Shown piece by piece: positions 44,861 through 54,137 of a stretch of DNA of 64,000 nt. Source of the stretch: Mangrovibacterium diazotrophicum (GTDB lineage: Bacteria; Bacteroidota; Bacteroidia; Bacteroidales; Prolixibacteraceae). The DNA lies in the NCBI RefSeq assembly GCF_003610535.1, contig NZ_RAPN01000005.1:62001-126000 (forward strand), read 5' to 3'. The translations under genes and the position numbers were made by a program. Under the pieces are notes generated by a model. The model was not told where the DNA came from. It did no database searches and saw nothing but the letters and a program-made list of their open reading frames with translations. The first letter of the stretch is position 1. Every line of letters starts with the position of its first letter.

Positions 44861-45550
44861 ATGAGAACTTTGGGACTAATTGGTGGAACCGGCTGGGTTT
44901 CGACCATCGAATATTACCGACTGATTAACAAGTTGACCAACGAAAGACTTGGAGGGTTGAACGCCGCCCGCCTGATTTTATATTCCGTCAATTACAACGA
45001 TTTTGAAAAAATGAGCCAACGCAACGATACGCTTTCGATGATGGCCACGCTGAAGCACATCGCCCTCAAATTGCAAGCGGCCGAGGTCGACGGAATCGTA
45101 ATTTGCGCAAACACCCTGCACCGGTATGCCGAAGATGTTCAACAGGCTCTGCGCATACCGCTTATTCACATCGGTGAAGCGACCGGGCTAGCTGTTAAAG
45201 AGCAGGGCATGAAAAAGGTCGGGCTTTTGGGAACTAAATACACTATGGAGCTAGACTTCTACTCTAACAAACTGGCAGAGCAAGGCATACAGACGCTGGT
45301 TCCGGAAACGGACGACCGGAACTTCATCCAACAATGCATCAACGATGAATTGTTAAAAAATTGTTTTTTGGAAGAAAGCAAGAATCGTTTTCTCTCGATA
45401 ATTGACAATCTTGCAGACAAGGGCGCTGAAGGTATTATTTTGGGCTGCACCGAAATCCCGCTGCTCATAAAACCAGAAGACGTCCGGCTGCCACTTTTCA
45501 ACACAACCGAGATACATGCCAGGGCAGCCGTTAATTTTGCTCTAGATTAA
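44861..45550 (+). CDS. aspartate/glutamate racemase-family protein
   Basis: A PLP-independent two-cysteine racemase, 229 residues, close in layout to YgeA: MRTLGLIGGTGWVSTIEYYRL, then the first catalytic Cys in ICANTLHRYAEDV (residue about 82), and the second Cys in GCTEIPLLI. YgeA-type enzymes have broad amino-acid racemase activity, so the substrate here is open. A dehydrogenase gene of the YiaK type starts 6 bp downstream on the same strand. A near-consensus promoter (TAAATTTTG) lies just before the start. Confidence 0.87.
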   Translation: MRTLGLIGGTGWVSTIEYYRLINKLTNERLGGLNAARLILYSVNYNDFEKMSQRNDTLSMMATLKHIALKLQAAEVDGIVICANTLHRYAEDVQQALRIPLIHIGEATGLAVKEQGMKKVGLLGTKYTMELDFYSNKLAEQGIQTLVPETDDRNFIQQCINDELLKNCFLEESKNRFLSIIDNLADKGAEGIILGCTEIPLLIKPEDVRLPLFNTTEIHARAAVNFALD

Positions 45551-45556
45551 ATTAAA

Positions 45557-46573
45557 ATGACAACTACCCCACTACGCATAACTGCTGCAACCATGCAGCG
45601 GACCTTTTACGACATCCTTATTCGGGAAAACGTTTCGCCAGACATCGCCGAAAAATGTGCCGCAATATTTACTGAAAACAGTCTCGATGGAATTTACTCA
45701 CACGGCGTCAACCGTTTTTCGAGATTTGTCGGGCACATCCGAAAAGGATTCGTAAAACCAGCTGAAAAGCCTTCACTGATCCATGCGTTTGGGAATATGG
45801 AACAATGGGACGGAAACCTTGGGCCCGGCCCGCTGAACGCTATGCAGGCAGCCGGGCGAAGCATGGAACTGGCGCAAAAATTCGGGATTGGCCTCGTGGG
45901 GCTGTCCAACACCAACCACTGGATGCGTGGCGGAACTTACGGGTTAAAATGTGCGCAAAAAGGATTTGCTTTCATCGGCTGGACAAACACCATTGCCAAT
46001 TTGCCGCCGTGGGGTTCTGCGGAGAATAAATTGGGCAACAACCCGATCGTGTTCGCTGTTCCGTTTCGCGGCGATGCCATTTTGCTCGACATGGCCGTTT
46101 CGCAATACTCCTTCGGGAAACTCAAAGACTGTGAAAACTTCGGCAAAGAGCTTCCCCAAATCGGTGGCTACACGGCCGCCGGTGAACTCACCACTAATCC
46201 GGGCGAAATTCTGAACGGCGGCCGGGCACTACCAATCGGCTTTTGGAAAGGATCGGCACTTTCGTTGCTACTCGACATTCTCGTTTCCATCCTTTCGGCG
46301 GGGCTTTCTACTCACCAGGTTTCGGAAAAAGGGAAAGAAGAATACGCCGTTTCTCAGATTTTCATCACCATCGATTTAAGCAAGCTGAAAAACTTCCCGA
46401 CCATCGAATCCACAATCGAGCAAATTATTCGCGATTACCAATCAGCCGAGCCGATCAACGCCGACCAACCTGTTCACTATCCGGGCGAGTATCGCATTGA
46501 AATCCGGGAGAAAAACCTCAAAAATGGAATCCTTGTTAGCCCCTTGGTTTGGGAAAAAATTTGTTCACTCTAA
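45557..46573 (+). CDS. malate/lactate-dehydrogenase-superfamily oxidoreductase (YiaK-like)
   Basis: NAD(P)-dependent 2-oxoacid-type dehydrogenase of the Ldh_2 superfamily, 338 residues. It shares with E. coli YiaK (2,3-diketo-L-gulonate reductase) SHGVNRFSRFV, NTNHWMRGGTYG, SNTIANLPPWGSAENKLGNNP-like WTNTIANLPPWG, and the end PIGFWKGSALSLLLDIL. Its substrate may be a 2-oxo acid from sugar-acid breakdown, but no ulaG- or yia-type genes are near. It lies 6 bp after the racemase gene, so the pair is probably one transcript. It is convergent with the TolC gene. Confidence 0.88.
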   Translation: MTTTPLRITAATMQRTFYDILIRENVSPDIAEKCAAIFTENSLDGIYSHGVNRFSRFVGHIRKGFVKPAEKPSLIHAFGNMEQWDGNLGPGPLNAMQAAGRSMELAQKFGIGLVGLSNTNHWMRGGTYGLKCAQKGFAFIGWTNTIANLPPWGSAENKLGNNPIVFAVPFRGDAILLDMAVSQYSFGKLKDCENFGKELPQIGGYTAAGELTTNPGEILNGGRALPIGFWKGSALSLLLDILVSILSAGLSTHQVSEKGKEEYAVSQIFITIDLSKLKNFPTIESTIEQIIRDYQSAEPINADQPVHYPGEYRIEIREKNLKNGILVSPLVWEKICSL

Positions 46574-46575
46574 AA

Positions 46576-47868
46576 CTATTCGCTGTACTGCTGAATAATC
46601 GCGCCCGTCACACGCAGCAAATTGGTGTGAATATCGATGAACTGGTAAATGGCTTCAAGCTCGCCAACCGCAACATTCAGATACAGGTTTTGCACATCGC
46701 GAAAGTTAAACGAGTTAATGCTCCCGTTTTCAAATTTTTCGCGGCTAATTTGCAGGTTCAGTTTTGCAGCTTCCATGTTTTCACGAGCCACGCCTAACAA
46801 CTCCTTCCGCACCTGGTAAAAATCGAAAATATTACTCAGCTGATTCCTCAGTTCGTGCTTCATTTGCCCCAGCGAAACATCACCCGACTGCTGCTCAATC
46901 TCCGCAATTTGTAATGCCCTTTTTTTCTCACCACCGCCAAAAAGGTTAAAGCTCAGCGTGAAATTCCCGTAGAAATTGCTCATGTTGCTCAAGTCCAGCC
47001 CCTGCCTGTCGTAGTCAATTCGGGTGCGGGTAGCCGATGCCCCGCCTGCAAAATTCAAGCTAGGGTAGAAATCGCTTTTGGCCAGTGCCACCGCATTTTT
47101 CAACAGGTTTTGATTGATGTACTGATTCTTCAATGTTTTGTTGTTTGCCAACATCGCTTCACTGAGCTCAGAAAGACTGTAATCCACCGGAATGGCTTCG
47201 AAGCTGTCGGTCAGTTCGTAATCCGTCAGCGAGTCGGTTGCCATCAAAAACTGCAGATCGCGCAAGGCACTTTTATAAGCCACCTCCTGCAACAGGAAGG
47301 ACGACTTGTCTTCCAGAAAGGCATTCTGCGCCTGGAGCACTTCATAAGTTACAGCCGAGCCAATCTCTTTTTGGAAAGTCGCCTTCGAATACAAATCCTC
47401 CGACAGCTGCATCACCTCGCGAAAAACCTCCAGCTTTTCTTTTTGCAGAAGCACTGAATAATAAGCTAAAATCACCGACTGAATCGTGCTTTCAACCATC
47501 AGCCCGGTGTTTTGCCCGGAAAGCGTTTCCAGTTCATTTAGCCGTTGTTTATTCAAATTAACAGAGAAACCATCAAACAGCGTCCAACTAACGGTAGCCG
47601 CGCCAACAAGTTGGTTTTGCAGGTAATCGTCGTTCTCATTGTTATTGAAATTATTGCGGGCTTCAGCAGAAAGATTCACATAGGGGTAGCGGCCAACCGC
47701 GCCCCAGGCGTTTCGTGTTTCGGCAATCAACTGATCATTTCGTTGAATCTCCAAATCGTAGTTCTTCTCCATTGCGATCTGAATCGCATCGGCCAGCGCG
47801 AGCTGCGTTTGAGCGCTCGAACTAAAAACCGCACAAAGCAGGAATAGTGATATCGTTAGGTATTTCAT
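46576..47868 (-). CDS. TolC-family outer-membrane efflux protein
   Basis: Outer-membrane channel of a tripartite pump, 430 residues after a signal peptide (MKYLTISLFLLCAVFSSSAQ). The repeated helical coils (TQLALADAIQIAMEKNYDLEIQRND; YGNFTLSFNLFGGGEKKRALQIAEIEQQSGDV) are those of the TolC/OEP fold. It starts 7 bp after the pump gene, completing the set of adaptor, pump and channel. Start and end are unambiguous. Confidence 0.92.
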   Translation of the reverse strand: MKYLTISLFLLCAVFSSSAQTQLALADAIQIAMEKNYDLEIQRNDQLIAETRNAWGAVGRYPYVNLSAEARNNFNNNENDDYLQNQLVGAATVSWTLFDGFSVNLNKQRLNELETLSGQNTGLMVESTIQSVILAYYSVLLQKEKLEVFREVMQLSEDLYSKATFQKEIGSAVTYEVLQAQNAFLEDKSSFLLQEVAYKSALRDLQFLMATDSLTDYELTDSFEAIPVDYSLSELSEAMLANNKTLKNQYINQNLLKNAVALAKSDFYPSLNFAGGASATRTRIDYDRQGLDLSNMSNFYGNFTLSFNLFGGGEKKRALQIAEIEQQSGDVSLGQMKHELRNQLSNIFDFYQVRKELLGVARENMEAAKLNLQISREKFENGSINSFNFRDVQNLYLNVAVGELEAIYQFIDIHTNLLRVTGAIIQQYSE

Positions 47869-47875
47869 AGTTGTT

Positions 47876-50800
47876 TTATCCGTGTTGTGTTTCGTCGTCG
47901 ATTTCTGTTTGTGTTTTTCCCTCGTTTTTCCTTAAGTAATTGATGTACGCAATCTCAACTTCCTCGCGTTCAAATGGGCGCCCGTGGTAAAGTTCGCGCA
48001 GTACCCGACGGATATCATTCAACACGATCACCAAAGCCGGGAAAAACAACAAAATAAACAGGGTTCCAAAAGCCACTCCATACACCAGCGAAATCGCCAT
48101 AGGGATCAGGAACTGCGCCTGGAAGCTCTTCTCCAAAACCAAAGGGAACAGCCCCGCAGAAGTTGTTAGTGTTGTCAGGATAATTGGTCGCAAGCGTGAC
48201 TTTCCAGCCTCCAGAATGGCATCTTTCACTTTGAAGCCTTCTTCAATCAGCGAGTTGAATTTCGACAACATCACCACCGAGTCGTTAATCACAACCCCGG
48301 AGAGTGCCACAATTCCCCACAAGCTTAAAATTGAAACCGGTTTACCATGAATACCATGCCCCCAAACCGCACCGAGTATGGAAATCGGAATCATAATCAA
48401 GATGATCAGAGGCTGCTCAAAGGACCGGAAGTTGATCATGAGGATGAATATAATGCCGAGGAAAGCCATTGGGAAGAGCACCGCAATGTCATTCATATTT
48501 CGGGCGCTTTCTTTTTGTTGCCCCTGGTATTCGATATGGATACCAGGAAACGTCACATTCAGATCCGGAATAATTTCACGCTTGATTTGCTCCAGAATTT
48601 CGGTCACCGACGCATCGGGATCGACCAAATCAGCATTCACGCGGATCTCGCGACGACCGTTAAAACGCTGAATATTCACAGGACCGCGTTTCATTTCGTA
48701 ATCAACCAGCTCGGTCAGCGGATATTCCCCGGATGTTGTCTTCAACTTCATGCGTTCCAACTGTCCAAGCCGCTCCCGGTCTTCCGCCGGATAGCGCACC
48801 CAAACACGAAGTTCGTCGCGCCCAACCTGCAAGCGCTGTGCCTGACCTCCATAGAAGCCTTGACGAACCTGCTCCGAAACCGTGCCCTCATTGAAACCCA
48901 ACATGTATGCTTTCGGCTTCAACTTCAACAGGATTTCCTGCTTGCCGAGCGCGTTCGTGTTAACCACATCTTTTAACTGCGGCATCTTTTGCAAACGCTC
49001 GATCAGGAATGCCTGCGCCAGTTCCAGCTCTTCAGGATGCCGTGACTGCAAGCCGATGGACACCGGGTCGCCAAAACGACCTCGGGCGCCGATGGTATAT
49101 TTCACAGCTTCAGGTATCGGACCAATTTTCTCCCGAACACGATTGATAATTTCGAATGAACTAATTCCCGTTTCCTCCGAATTTCGCGGCGAAACAAAAA
49201 CATTCCCGGTATGTGTCCCGTTTTCTGCCCTGTCAAATCCCGACCCGAGATTCACAGTACAGTACTCAATAATGTCGACTGTATCGCCATAATCTTCCAT
49301 CAAATCCTCATTCACCTGCCACACCGCATCTTCAAAACGCTGCAGGTAAGCCATCGTTTGCTTTTCACCCGATCCGGGCGTAAAAGCAACGTTTACATTG
49401 AAGGAGTCGAATTCCATTCGCGGGAAAAAAGTGGTTTTGATGATCTGCCCGCCGAGCATTCCAAAGGTAATCAGCAGCATGGCAACCGGCACAAAAATGA
49501 CAATGTAGCGCCATTCAATCACCAGTTTCAACACGCGATCGTACGCGTAGTCGCGTAACCAGGTGAAGAATTGTTCGGTGTATTTTTTCAGGCCTTTGGG
49601 AGCACGTCTTAACTTATCGGGGTTCAACACATGCTCGTTCCCGATATGGGCGGGCAACACAAAAAATGACTCAAATAGCGAGAACAACAAACTGACAACA
49701 ACGATGAAAGCCATTTCGAACATCATTTCCATATTCCCGGAAATGAAAAACAGGGGCGAGAAAGCAAGTACGGTTGTCAACACGGAAGTGATAACTGCCG
49801 GCACCACTTCAACGGTACCATCCACTGCTGCCTGAATCGGGTTTTTCCCGCGCTCGAAATGCTGAAAAATATTCTCACCAATCACAATCCCATCGTCAAC
49901 CAAAATCCCGATGACCAGGATCATCCCGAACAGGGAAATCATATTGATGGTAATTCCCGCCAGGTTGGCCACGATAAACATTGCTAAAAAGGAAGAAGGT
50001 ATTCCCCAGGCCACCCAAAACGACAGGCGTAAACTCAGCATCAACGCCAAAAGAACGACCACCAGGAACAGCCCCTGACCTCCGTTTACCAGCAACAAGT
50101 CCAGACGACTTTTCAGCAAATCGATAAATGAGCGGGTGATAATCAACCGAACACCATGTGTTTTCTCGTTAAAAGTATTGACGTAATCCTGAATATATTC
50201 GTCAATGTCGCCCAGGTCTTCTGAAATCAATTTTGAAACCGAAATACTGATAACCGGATTTCCTTGCTCCAAAGATTTATCTGGAGTTATATCGGAAAAC
50301 TTCTTTTTGACGGTCGCCACATCGCGGATGCGGATAACGCTCCCATCCGAATTCGCTTTCAGGATAATTTCTCCAATCTTGTTCGGATCGGCGCTGCGAG
50401 AGCGCAGGCGGATGAGCATCTCTTCATCATCCGACCGCAGCTGACCTCCGGAAACGTCGCGATTATTCTGAGTGACAGCATTTTGCAGCTGTGTAAAAGT
50501 GATACCGTAGCGCAAAAGGGTTTCTTCGTGTGCTTCCACTGAAATTTCGAGATCCGGATAGCCCGAAAGCGAAACCTGGCTGATGTAGCCGGAAGACAGG
50601 AAGTCTTCTTCGATTTGCTGCGCGTAATCTTTCAGCGTCAACAGATCAACATCGCCGGTGACCACCAAACGAGCTGCGGGAGATGTTGTCCGCTGTTTAT
50701 AAACGATCGGGCGCTCAGCAGCGGTTGGAAAAGAAGAAATACCGTCAACCGCATTTTTGACTTCGATCAGTGTTTCATCGATGTTGATGTCGCCGGTTAT

Positions 50801-51085
50801 TTCAATTTGCACACTGGCCGAATTCTCAGCACTTGTTGATGTAATCTCGTAAATTCCGGGAATTCCCCGAACGGCTTCTTCAATCCGGCTGGTCACGCCC
50901 TCCTCCATTTCAACAGGCGAAGCTCCAGGATAAGAAACTCGTACGTAGATCATTTTTGACGGTCGTTCCGGGAAGAACGACAGTTTCATCGTTACCAGAC
51001 TAATGCCTCCAACGATCAGTAGGAATAATACAATAAGGTTCGCATAGAATGGAAAGCGAACAAAAGTTTCGACAATCTTTCTCAT
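47876..51085 (-). CDS. RND-family efflux pump permease
   Basis: Inner-membrane proton-driven exporter of the HAE/AcrB class, about 1069 residues from the ATG at 51085 (MRKIVETFVRFPFYANL), which gives the spacing TAG-C-ATG to the adaptor gene; a start at 51121 would overlap it by 35 nt. The first helix is followed by a large periplasmic loop. The central motif GMILVIGILVDDGIVIGENI carries the paired Asp of the proton relay (DD) in helix 4, and the second half repeats the scheme (LWGIVALSGVVINDSVVMLSKF). The substrate is unknown; the absence of a neighbouring regulator hides the inducer. Confidence 0.95.
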   Translation of the reverse strand: MRKIVETFVRFPFYANLIVLFLLIVGGISLVTMKLSFFPERPSKMIYVRVSYPGASPVEMEEGVTSRIEEAVRGIPGIYEITSTSAENSASVQIEITGDINIDETLIEVKNAVDGISSFPTAAERPIVYKQRTTSPAARLVVTGDVDLLTLKDYAQQIEEDFLSSGYISQVSLSGYPDLEISVEAHEETLLRYGITFTQLQNAVTQNNRDVSGGQLRSDDEEMLIRLRSRSADPNKIGEIILKANSDGSVIRIRDVATVKKKFSDITPDKSLEQGNPVISISVSKLISEDLGDIDEYIQDYVNTFNEKTHGVRLIITRSFIDLLKSRLDLLLVNGGQGLFLVVVLLALMLSLRLSFWVAWGIPSSFLAMFIVANLAGITINMISLFGMILVIGILVDDGIVIGENIFQHFERGKNPIQAAVDGTVEVVPAVITSVLTTVLAFSPLFFISGNMEMMFEMAFIVVVSLLFSLFESFFVLPAHIGNEHVLNPDKLRRAPKGLKKYTEQFFTWLRDYAYDRVLKLVIEWRYIVIFVPVAMLLITFGMLGGQIIKTTFFPRMEFDSFNVNVAFTPGSGEKQTMAYLQRFEDAVWQVNEDLMEDYGDTVDIIEYCTVNLGSGFDRAENGTHTGNVFVSPRNSEETGISSFEIINRVREKIGPIPEAVKYTIGARGRFGDPVSIGLQSRHPEELELAQAFLIERLQKMPQLKDVVNTNALGKQEILLKLKPKAYMLGFNEGTVSEQVRQGFYGGQAQRLQVGRDELRVWVRYPAEDRERLGQLERMKLKTTSGEYPLTELVDYEMKRGPVNIQRFNGRREIRVNADLVDPDASVTEILEQIKREIIPDLNVTFPGIHIEYQGQQKESARNMNDIAVLFPMAFLGIIFILMINFRSFEQPLIILIMIPISILGAVWGHGIHGKPVSILSLWGIVALSGVVINDSVVMLSKFNSLIEEGFKVKDAILEAGKSRLRPIILTTLTTSAGLFPLVLEKSFQAQFLIPMAISLVYGVAFGTLFILLFFPALVIVLNDIRRVLRELYHGRPFEREEVEIAYINYLRKNEGKTQTEIDDETQHG

Positions 51086-51086
51086 G

Positions 51087-52247
51087 CTATTCTGATTTAC
51101 CGGCTGTTTGACTATTGGCACCAGCTAATATTTCAACCGGTAAATTCTCTTTTACATTAATCAATGGTTCAGTGACAACCATCGTTCCTTCGGGCAGTCC
51201 ATTAAAGATCAAGTTTGTTTCGTTGACCTTCATCACATTGATTTCAGCTTTTTTTAATTCGCCGTTCACCACTGTGAAAACCACGTTCGAATTGAAAACG
51301 GCACTACGGGGGATTTCCATAGCTCCATGAATTTTCTGCCCCGGAAAGACCACCACTTTATATTCGCCGGCCAGCAAATCGTCTTTGCGAAATTCTTTTA
51401 CCCGTACAAAAATACTTCGCGCCTGCGTGCTAGCATCAACGAATGCGGCTTTGCGCACCACAGTCCCTACCAGCGTGTCTATGCTGATTTTAGAAAGCAC
51501 CTGCACCTGATCCCCTATTTCAATCCACTTGCTGTTGTGATTTTCAACGGGAACTTCGACCTCCAGTACATCCGTTCCAATCATTCGTGCAATCTGGCTA
51601 CCTGCATTCACATAAGCCCCTGCTTCAAAATTAACCGATGAAAAAGTCCCGTCAAACGGAGCCACCAAAGACCGGCGTTGCAGGTTTTTCTCGTCCTGCA
51701 GCAATCCAAAGTACTCACTCAAAATACTACGACTGGCCAGGAAAACCTTAAATTTTTCGGTTCGCGGTTCCGGCAAACGCGGCAGCGGTTTATTCAAATC
51801 AACCGTCGAGAAATAATCATAATATGATTGAAATTCCTCCGGGTAATCCACCTTCAAATCAGGGAGAATATTGGATAATGAATTCAGGAAACTGCTCTTG
51901 CGAGCTTTCAAAGCCAGTTCCGCTTCATCTTTATAAATACTTGCGAGTAATTGTCCTTTCCGAAACGACGTGCCTTTTTTCAGCGGAACCTCCCCGGGTT
52001 CAATTTTCCCGGCAGCCTCCGCAACCAGCAACACATCGTGGCTAGCCGTCACCCTTCCCTCTCGTTTCAAGGGTGATACAATCGGTTTGTAAAAGACCGC
52101 CTCTGCTTTAACATATCGTTTTAAACCGTCACCCGGGCGTCGGGGTGGTTCGGGTTTCATATGGATAAAAACCCAGGAAAGTGCTGCAGCTCCTCCTAAC
52201 AGGATCACCAAAGCAGCAATGATAAACGTAGTTTTTCGCCAGCTCAT
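51087..52247 (-). CDS. membrane-fusion (adaptor) subunit of the RND pump
   Basis: HlyD/RND-type periplasmic adaptor, 386 residues, with an N-terminal membrane anchor (about 8-30) instead of a lipid signal. The lipoyl-like half EAAGKIEPGEVPLKKGTSFRKGQLL and the returning half LVAPFDGTFSSVNFEAGAYVNAGSQI enclose a helical hairpin (about 105-200). It is the first gene of the operon. Two inverted repeats lie within 80 bp upstream of the start. Confidence 0.93.
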   Translation of the reverse strand: MSWRKTTFIIAALVILLGGAAALSWVFIHMKPEPPRRPGDGLKRYVKAEAVFYKPIVSPLKREGRVTASHDVLLVAEAAGKIEPGEVPLKKGTSFRKGQLLASIYKDEAELALKARKSSFLNSLSNILPDLKVDYPEEFQSYYDYFSTVDLNKPLPRLPEPRTEKFKVFLASRSILSEYFGLLQDEKNLQRRSLVAPFDGTFSSVNFEAGAYVNAGSQIARMIGTDVLEVEVPVENHNSKWIEIGDQVQVLSKISIDTLVGTVVRKAAFVDASTQARSIFVRVKEFRKDDLLAGEYKVVVFPGQKIHGAMEIPRSAVFNSNVVFTVVNGELKKAEINVMKVNETNLIFNGLPEGTMVVTEPLINVKENLPVEILAGANSQTAGKSE

Positions 52248-52284
52248 AGATTAGTTTAAATTAGTTTAGTTGCACGTTAGATTA

Positions 52285-52320
52285 CCATTTCAACAAATGG
52301 TTTAATTTACAAAATGTAAA
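52285..52320. promoter_or_regulatory. pair of inverted repeats upstream of the efflux operon
   Basis: CCATTT-CAAC-AAATGG (52285-52300) and TTTACA-AAA-TGTAAA (52306-52320) lie side by side 38 bp upstream of the adaptor start. They may be operator sites for an unlinked regulator. Confidence 0.35.
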
Positions 52321-52524
52321 AAAGACACATTTTTTTATCCAATTGTTCTACCCCACGCCATCGAGCAGAACATTGTCCGTTATTAAAAGTCTTAAGATGT
52401 TCGATTTAATTACAATAAAGTCACCTAATCCTGAAAAATTAAGCAAAATTGAATTTTTCAGCCTTTTCGGTATTGAAAATCGGTGGTTGCTAAGCTAAAT
52501 CAGCTTTCGAATGAATTCATTTTT

Positions 52525-52532
52525 TAACTTTG
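52525..52532 (+). promoter_or_regulatory. candidate -7 box of the nadB operon
   Basis: TAACTTTG matches TANNTTTG exactly, 33 bp before the nadB ATG. No TTTG at the right distance; the -33 element is weak or absent. Confidence 0.45.
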
Positions 52533-52565
52533 CTTTTCGAATCCTAATTGAAGGAAAAGCATTTC

Positions 52566-54137
52566 ATGCAAAAAAAATCATTTGACATTATTGTTGTGGG
52601 TAGCGGGCTTGCCGGGCTCACAGCAGCTTTTCACGCATCGAAAAACGGATCAGTGGCGCTGATCACCAAGTCACAACTCGACACCAGTAATTCTTATTAC
52701 GCACAAGGCGGTATTGCGGGAGCCATTTCAGAAGATGACTCACCCGATTTGCATGCGCACGACACGCTGGTTGCGGGAAGAGGACTGTGCGAACGCGATG
52801 CCGTTAACATCTTGGTCAGCGAAGGTCGCGACCGTATTCTCGACCTGATTGAGATGGGAATGCAGTTCGACCAAAAAGACGGACAAATCGTTTTGGGCCT
52901 TGAAGGAGGTCACTGTAAACGCCGGATTCTGCATGCCGGAGGCGACGCAACCGGAAAAGAGCTGACCTGTTTCATGCTTGAAAAAGTGATGGAGCAGCAA
53001 TCGATCGAGACTTTCGAATACACCGCTGTTACACAGATCATTGTTTCAGAAGGCATTTGCCGCGGCGTACAAGCGATCGATTTTATCAGTGGGCAGAATG
53101 TTATTTTCGAAGCGCCGGCCTGTATTTTGGCCACCGGTGGTTTGTCTCGTATTTTTAGCCGCACCACCAACCCGCACACTGCGACCGGCGATGGGATTTC
53201 GCTGGCTTACGATGCAGGCGCCAAAGTGGAAGACATGGAATTCATCCAGTTTCACCCATCAGCCCTGTGTGTCGAAAACCAGGATGCTTTTCTGATCAGT
53301 GAGGCCGTTCGTGGCGAAGGAGCCTGGTTGATTAACAAAAGCGGCGAGCGTTTCATGAAAGATATTCACCCGCTGGCAGAACTGGCACCCCGCGACGTGG
53401 TGGCTTTCTCGATTTACCAGCAGATGAAAAAAGACAAAAGCCCCAATGTCTACCTTTCGCTGAAACACCTGAACCCTGAAAAAATTAAGAATCGATTCTC
53501 GAATATTTATAATAAGCTCGAAAGCTTCGGCTACGACATGACAGCGGATCTGCTGCCCATTGCACCGGCTGCGCATTACATGGTTGGTGGTGTTAAAACG
53601 GGCTTGCACGGCGAAACCAACATTCCCGGCCTTTTTGCCTGTGGCGAAGTTGCATCGACCGGAGTTATGGGAGCCAACCGACTGGCCAGCAACTCACTGC
53701 TTGAATGTTTGGTTTTTGGTAAGCGGGCGGCCGAGGCAGCAGGAAAAATTCAGGCTCTCTCACCTTCGATCCCTGAACTGGACGAGTACACTAACAAGCC
53801 GGAATTTGAGCAATTCTACCTCGATATCAAAAATGAAGTCGCGGATTTAATGTCGCAAAAAGTGGGCATCGTCAGAAACGAAGAAGACCTGACAAATGCG
53901 CTCAACCGATTCGAAGAAATCACGAGAAAGGTTGAAACCTGTGCCCGGGACTACAATGTTTTAAAAGCGCGCCAGATTGTTGAAATCTGCGAACTGATTA
54001 CTCGCTCCGCATTGCTCCGCAAGGAAAGCCGCGGCGGACACATCCGTGAAGAATTCAAACACGAAGATCCCGACTTCAGAGTACATATTGTTTTTCAAAA
54101 AGGAAAAGAAACCACTTACGTTCCGTTAAGAAAATGA
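52566..54137 (+). CDS. nadB: L-aspartate oxidase
   Basis: FAD enzyme that turns L-aspartate to iminoaspartate, the first step of de novo NAD synthesis. I chose the ATG at 52566, with AAGGAAAAG as ribosome site 6-7 nt before it, over a TTG six codons upstream. The FAD site IIVVGSGLAGLTAAFHASK opens the protein. Further marks are SYYAQGGIAGAI, GLEGGHCKRRILHAGGDATG, ANRLASNSLLECLVFGKRAAE, and the helical C-terminal domain with RKESRGGHIREEF. It has 523 residues and overlaps nadC by 4 nt. Confidence 0.96.
   Translation: MQKKSFDIIVVGSGLAGLTAAFHASKNGSVALITKSQLDTSNSYYAQGGIAGAISEDDSPDLHAHDTLVAGRGLCERDAVNILVSEGRDRILDLIEMGMQFDQKDGQIVLGLEGGHCKRRILHAGGDATGKELTCFMLEKVMEQQSIETFEYTAVTQIIVSEGICRGVQAIDFISGQNVIFEAPACILATGGLSRIFSRTTNPHTATGDGISLAYDAGAKVEDMEFIQFHPSALCVENQDAFLISEAVRGEGAWLINKSGERFMKDIHPLAELAPRDVVAFSIYQQMKKDKSPNVYLSLKHLNPEKIKNRFSNIYNKLESFGYDMTADLLPIAPAAHYMVGGVKTGLHGETNIPGLFACGEVASTGVMGANRLASNSLLECLVFGKRAAEAAGKIQALSPSIPELDEYTNKPEFEQFYLDIKNEVADLMSQKVGIVRNEEDLTNALNRFEEITRKVETCARDYNVLKARQIVEICELITRSALLRKESRGGHIREEFKHEDPDFRVHIVFQKGKETTYVPLRK

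Larger units (their letters stand above)
52248..52565. other. divergent intergenic region between the RND operon and nadB
   Basis: About 320 bp without a gene. It holds two inverted repeats (52285-52300 and 52306-52320) near the efflux promoter and a -7 box for nadB (TAACTTTG, 52525-52532). No tRNA or riboswitch fold is visible. Confidence 0.5.
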
